This document shows positions 60,748 to 64,000 of a stretch of 64,000 nt of DNA, in pieces. Position 1 is the stretch's first letter; each line of letters begins with the position of its first letter. A program made the position numbers and the translations under genes. Origin of the DNA: an uncultured Flavobacteriales bacterium (lineage in GTDB: Bacteria > Bacteroidota > Bacteroidia > Flavobacteriales_E > Vicingaceae); contig CAJXMH010000005.1 in assembly GCA_913056345.1 (NCBI GenBank), positions 62,001 to 126,000 of the forward strand, written 5' to 3'. The notes beneath the pieces are model-generated. The model saw nothing but the letters and a program-made list of their open reading frames with translations. It was not told the DNA's origin and did not search any database.

Positions 60748-60884
60748 TTTATTCAGTTTGCTTCAAAAGTAACATTAAAGGGTACTTTTTGGCTGTTAAT
60801 GCTTGTTAACTGCTATAAACAAGGATGCTAGCGAATTAAGCTTGTTTTAACTTAAAGCTTGAGAGTTTCTCGTATTTTTCAAGC

Positions 60885-61688
60885 GTGGAAGTTTTAACTT
60901 GGACTCTTCTGGTTTTACTCATCTTGGCTGGTATCATTACTGGTGTACTTTTTACTTTTTATTACCTGCAAGAGAAAATAATCTTCAATCCGATCAGGCT
61001 TCCGAAGAACTACCAATTTCCCTTTAAAGCTGATTTTGAGGAGCGTTTTTACGAAGTTGAAAAGGGTGTGAGCCTTAACACTTTACTTTTTAAGGTAAAA
61101 AAACCAAAAGGCTTGATCTTCTATATACATGGAAATGCCGATAACTTGCGCTATTGGGGTGATTTTGCTTTTTTCTTTAACCAGCAACAGTATGATGTTT
61201 TTATGTATGATTTCCGGGGCTTTGGAAAAAGCAATGGCAAAATAAAAGGGGAGAAGAACCTGCAAAGAGATGCCAAGATCCTTTATCAAAAAATGTTGGA
61301 AGAATACGAAGAGTCAAAAGTGATCATCTATGGCTTTTCAATTGGAACAGGTATAGCAGCCAGACTAGGAAGCAAAAATCAACCTAAAGCCTTGATCTTA
61401 GAAGCGCCCTATTTTAATTTTATTGAATTAGTAAAGTACCACAAGGCTTATCTCCCTGCTAAGCTGATCAGCAAATATCATTTTAGAACCAACCGTTACC
61501 TTAAAAAGGCCAGCTGTCCTTTATATATTTTTCATGGTACTGAAGATAGAAAAGTTCCTTACCACCTTGGTAAAAAGCTAGAAGGGGTGAACCCTAACAT
61601 AAGCTTTATTTCCATAGAGGGAGCTGCTCACAACGACATGCAAAGCATGCAAAAATACCGCGAGGAATTGGTCAAACTACTTGATTAG
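60885..61688 (+). CDS. membrane-anchored alpha/beta hydrolase
   Basis: 267 residues from a GTG at 60885. One N-terminal membrane helix ([20 protein letters not shown]) anchors it. Hydrolase landmarks: [13 protein letters not shown] (oxyanion region), [10 protein letters not shown], nucleophile elbow GFSIGTG and a final His in [11 protein letters not shown]. It is the BEM46/YqiA-like subfamily by overall look. Substrate unknown. Its stop overlaps the RF3 stop by 4 bp (convergent). Confidence 0.85.
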   Translation: MEVLTWTLLVLLILAGIITGVLFTFYYLQEKIIFNPIRLPKNYQFPFKADFEERFYEVEKGVSLNTLLFKVKKPKGLIFYIHGNADNLRYWGDFAFFFNQQQYDVFMYDFRGFGKSNGKIKGEKNLQRDAKILYQKMLEEYEESKVIIYGFSIGTGIAARLGSKNQPKALILEAPYFNFIELVKYHKAYLPAKLISKYHFRTNRYLKKASCPLYIFHGTEDRKVPYHLGKKLEGVNPNISFISIEGAAHNDMQSMQKYREELVKLLD

Positions 61689-63274
61689 ACAGTTTCCTTT
61701 TTGAATTCAGAAGTAAAATGAAATTCGATATCAGGGTAATTGTCCTGCGTAATTCTTAGGATACCAGGCGTTTGAGCAAGGAAAACCAGGTGTTTATCCT
61801 TGTCATAAACGATGTAGTTGGATTTTAACCGAATAAATTCTTCCATCATTTGCTCATTGTCCGAAGTAAACCAACAGGCCTTGTAAAAATTCATGTGATG
61901 GAAACTTGCTGAGGCACCATACTCGTGTTCTAGACGGTATTTAATCACTTCAAATTGCAACTCTCCAACCGTGCCAATGTATTTTTTATTACCCATTCTT
62001 GCGGTAAACAATTGAGCAACACCTTCTTCAGTCAGTTGATGAATGCCTTTTTCAAGTTGCTTAGTTTTCATCGGATTATCGTTTACCACCTCTTTAAAGA
62101 TCTCGGGAGAGAAACTAGGAATGCCTTTAAAGGTAAAACTTTCACCTTCAGTAAGTGTATCGCCAATTTTAAAATTACCAGTATCGTACAGACCGATCAC
62201 ATCTCCAGGAAAAGCTTCATCGATCAGACTTTTATCCTTTGCCATAAAAGAGGTAGGATTACTAAAGCGCAGCTTTTTTTCTTGGCGCACGTGGTGAAAG
62301 AATTTATTGCGTTCAAACTTTCCACTGCAAACTCTCAAGAAGGCAATTCGGTCGCGATGGTTAGGATCCAAATTAGCATGAATCTTAAATACGAATCCAC
62401 TAAATTTTTTATGCTCAGGTTGAATTTCACCGTTATTCGTTGGCCGGGGCTTAGGATGGGGAGCAATTGTTATAAACTGATCGAGCATTTCTTGAATACC
62501 GAAATTATTCACGGCAGAGCCAAAGAAAACAGGAGCTACTTTACCTTCTAAATAAGCTTGCTGATCAAAGGGATCGTAGACTCCCTCAACCAATTCTACG
62601 TCTTCCCTCAATTGGTCAGCTTCTTTTCCTACTAATTCATCAAGTTTAGCATCACTCAAGTCATTGATCTCAATGCTATCGGTAGCGATTTTAGTTTTAG
62701 AAGATTGGAATAAGTTTACTTTTTGTTGGCTAAGGTTATAAACTCCTTTAAAAGTTACCCCAATACCAATGGGCCAACTCATTGGCCTAACCTTAATACC
62801 AAGCTTTTCTTCTAGCTCATCTAGGAGGTCAAAAGGATCACGCCCCTCAAGGTCTAGTTTGTTGATGAATACGATTACCGGAGTATCGCGCATCCTGCAA
62901 ACCTCCATGAGCCGCTCAGTTTGTGCCTCAACGCCTTTAACACAATCGATCACCAAAATCACGCTATCTACGGCGGTTAGGGTACGGTAAGTGTCTTCAG
63001 CAAAATCCTTGTGACCTGGAGTATCTAAAAGATTGATCAGCTTATCTTGGTACTCAAACCCCATCACCGAGGTGGCAACCGAAATCCCCCTTTGTTTCTC
63101 TATTTCCATAAAATCTGAAGTTGCGGTCTTTTTGATCTTATTATTTTTTACCGCACCAGCTGTTTGTATTGCACCTCCAAAAAGCAAAAACTTCTCTGTT
63201 AAGGTAGTTTTACCCGCATCGGGGTGCGAAATAATGGCAAAAGTCTTTCGCTTATTTATTTCTTCTGTTAGCAT
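61685..63274 (-). CDS. prfC: peptide chain release factor 3
   Basis: 529 residues from the ATG at 63274, the same length as E. coli RF3; an upstream in-frame start is unlikely. GTPase motifs: G1 [10 protein letters not shown]2/switch region [11 protein letters not shown]3 DTPGHKDF, G4 NKLD. The C-terminal domains end with [22 protein letters not shown]3 recycles RF1/RF2 after peptide release in the cytoplasm. It is a class distinct from EF-G (no domain IV loop seen). Confidence 0.93.
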   Translation of the reverse strand: MLTEEINKRKTFAIISHPDAGKTTLTEKFLLFGGAIQTAGAVKNNKIKKTATSDFMEIEKQRGISVATSVMGFEYQDKLINLLDTPGHKDFAEDTYRTLTAVDSVILVIDCVKGVEAQTERLMEVCRMRDTPVIVFINKLDLEGRDPFDLLDELEEKLGIKVRPMSWPIGIGVTFKGVYNLSQQKVNLFQSSKTKIATDSIEINDLSDAKLDELVGKEADQLREDVELVEGVYDPFDQQAYLEGKVAPVFFGSAVNNFGIQEMLDQFITIAPHPKPRPTNNGEIQPEHKKFSGFVFKIHANLDPNHRDRIAFLRVCSGKFERNKFFHHVRQEKKLRFSNPTSFMAKDKSLIDEAFPGDVIGLYDTGNFKIGDTLTEGESFTFKGIPSFSPEIFKEVVNDNPMKTKQLEKGIHQLTEEGVAQLFTARMGNKKYIGTVGELQFEVIKYRLEHEYGASASFHHMNFYKACWFTSDNEQMMEEFIRLKSNYIVYDKDKHLVFLAQTPGILRITQDNYPDIEFHFTSEFKKETV

Positions 63275-63448
63275 GGCTTCTCCTAGATTTTTGGGCTGCA
63301 AAGGTAATAATTTGGACAGGCTTGAAGAATAGAAGAAAAGTCTGATTTTCAGTGATGTTTCTACAAGGCTAGAACTCGCTTGTAAAAAAAGTTAGACTTG
63401 AATGTCGAACAACTGCATCCTAAGGCAGTTTAAACTTTTAATTCTGCC

Positions 63449-63456
63449 TACTTTTG
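63449..63456 (+). promoter_or_regulatory. -7 element of the helicase gene
   Basis: TACTTTTG, a perfect TAnnTTTG, nine bases before the ATG at 63466. No good TTTG at the expected spacing. Confidence 0.45.
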
Positions 63457-63465
63457 CAAAACTCT

Positions 63466-64000
63466 ATGAGCGAAGAAAACTCCATTGACCTTACGGAAAT
63501 TGCCGAAAGTGACGAAGGAAAGGACTTGTATCCCTTTCAAAACGAAGCTATTGGTAAAATATCAGAAAAACTAAATCACTTAGAAGACAGCCATAACATT
63601 TTGTTTCAACTGCCCACAGGCGGTGGCAAAACCGTTATTTTTTCTGAGATCTCTAGGCGTTACATTAAAGCGAGCGGTAAAAAAGTCTTGATCTTGACTC
63701 ACCGCATTGAATTGTGCAAGCAAACTTCAAACATGCTAACAGAATTTGGGGTGAAGAATAAGATCATCAACAGCAAGGTAAAGGAGGTTTCTGATAATAA
63801 TGATTACCAGTGTTTTGTAGCCATGGTTGAAACCTTGAACAACCGACTACAAGATGAAAAGGTAACCATCAATAACATTGGACTTGTAATCATTGATGAA
63901 GCTCATTATAACAGTTTTAGAAAGCTGTTCAAATATTTTGAAGAAGTGAATATTCTTGGCGTTACTGCAACTCCGCTAAGCTCAAGCATAAAACTTCCGA
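63466..64000 (+). CDS. DEAD/DEAH-box helicase (3' part outside window)
   Basis: 178 residues visible from the ATG at 63466, with no stop before the window end. The ATPase core is clear: Q-like YPFQNEAIGKI, Walker A LPTGGGKTV (motif I), LILTHRIELCKQT (motif Ia), VIIDEAHYNS (motif II, DEAH) and GVTATPLSS (motif III). This order and the THRIELC block resemble Bacteroidota superfamily-2 helicases of the RadD/UvrB-like or type I restriction-like class. No nuclease domain can be seen in this part, so its pathway (repair or restriction) is undecided. Confidence 0.85.
   Translation, partial: MSEENSIDLTEIAESDEGKDLYPFQNEAIGKISEKLNHLEDSHNILFQLPTGGGKTVIFSEISRRYIKASGKKVLILTHRIELCKQTSNMLTEFGVKNKIINSKVKEVSDNNDYQCFVAMVETLNNRLQDEKVTINNIGLVIIDEAHYNSFRKLFKYFEEVNILGVTATPLSSSIKLP

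Overview
The window looks like the chromosome of a Bacteroidota member, most likely a marine-type Flavobacteriales (Cryomorphaceae/Schleiferiaceae-like; the family placement is a guess). The evidence is Bacteroidota-typical protein families (DUF5686, DUF5916, DUF3817, TIGR02757, PorT-like barrels), type IX secretion (T9SS) C-terminal sorting domains, promoters of the TTTG-N19-TAnnTTTG type, weak Shine-Dalgarno sequences with frequent TTG/GTG starts, and many lone genes with short spacers. No rRNA, tRNA, CRISPR array or transposase was seen.

Layout. 0-3.1 kb: the 3' part of gyrA, a periplasmic TPR protein, then two tandem copies of a ~110-nt small-RNA candidate, each with its own promoter and intrinsic terminator. 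3.1-9.9 kb: an FAD oxidoreductase, a Cys-rich hypothetical protein and two sigma-factor/single-pass-membrane-protein modules. 9.9-16.1 kb: an AT-rich accessory stretch of minus-strand genes (alpha/beta hydrolase, Fic protein, broken alcohol dehydrogenase, DUF6794 protein, beta-barrel, lipoprotein). They are separated by a repeated promoter-like sequence and by palindromic cassette-like repeats. The fic promoter carries five evenly spaced palindromes. 16-24.4 kb: housekeeping and metabolic genes (ABC-F ATPase, AttH/CrtC-like lipoprotein, LysE exporter, NERD nuclease-like, SOUL, amine oxidase, fatty-acyl-reductase-like). 24.4-33 kb: large outer-membrane proteins, a third sigma module whose membrane partner carries a formylglycine-generating-enzyme (FGE)-like domain, and a T9SS cargo protein. 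33-41.9 kb: HtrA-like protease, HxlR regulator with a divergent NAD(P)-binding partner, thioesterase, S1/P1 nuclease, NUDIX, acyltransferase, an IVS-like four-helix-bundle element bounded by inverted tandem repeats, TIGR02757 and SUI1.

42-58.3 kb is a cobalamin (B12) uptake locus headed by a cobalamin riboswitch. It contains a T9SS-anchored beta-propeller protein, a second T9SS surface protein, a BtuB-like TonB receptor, a BtuG-like lipoprotein propeller, a BtuF-like protein without a signal peptide, a DUF71 ATP-pyrophosphatase of the type linked to B12 salvage, a giant 2085-residue TPR/coiled-coil protein, a periplasmic BtuF-like lipoprotein, BtuC and BtuD. Most junctions overlap or are 1 bp apart, so the genes probably work as one uptake-and-salvage unit. 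The giant gene is the odd member, and it overlaps the downstream binding-protein gene.

58.3-64 kb: a minus-strand operon for thiol/metal chemistry at the cell envelope (redoxin, SCO1 and two tiny cationic lipoproteins, one only 51 residues long), a membrane-anchored hydrolase, prfC (RF3), and the start of a DEAD/DEAH helicase cut by the window end.
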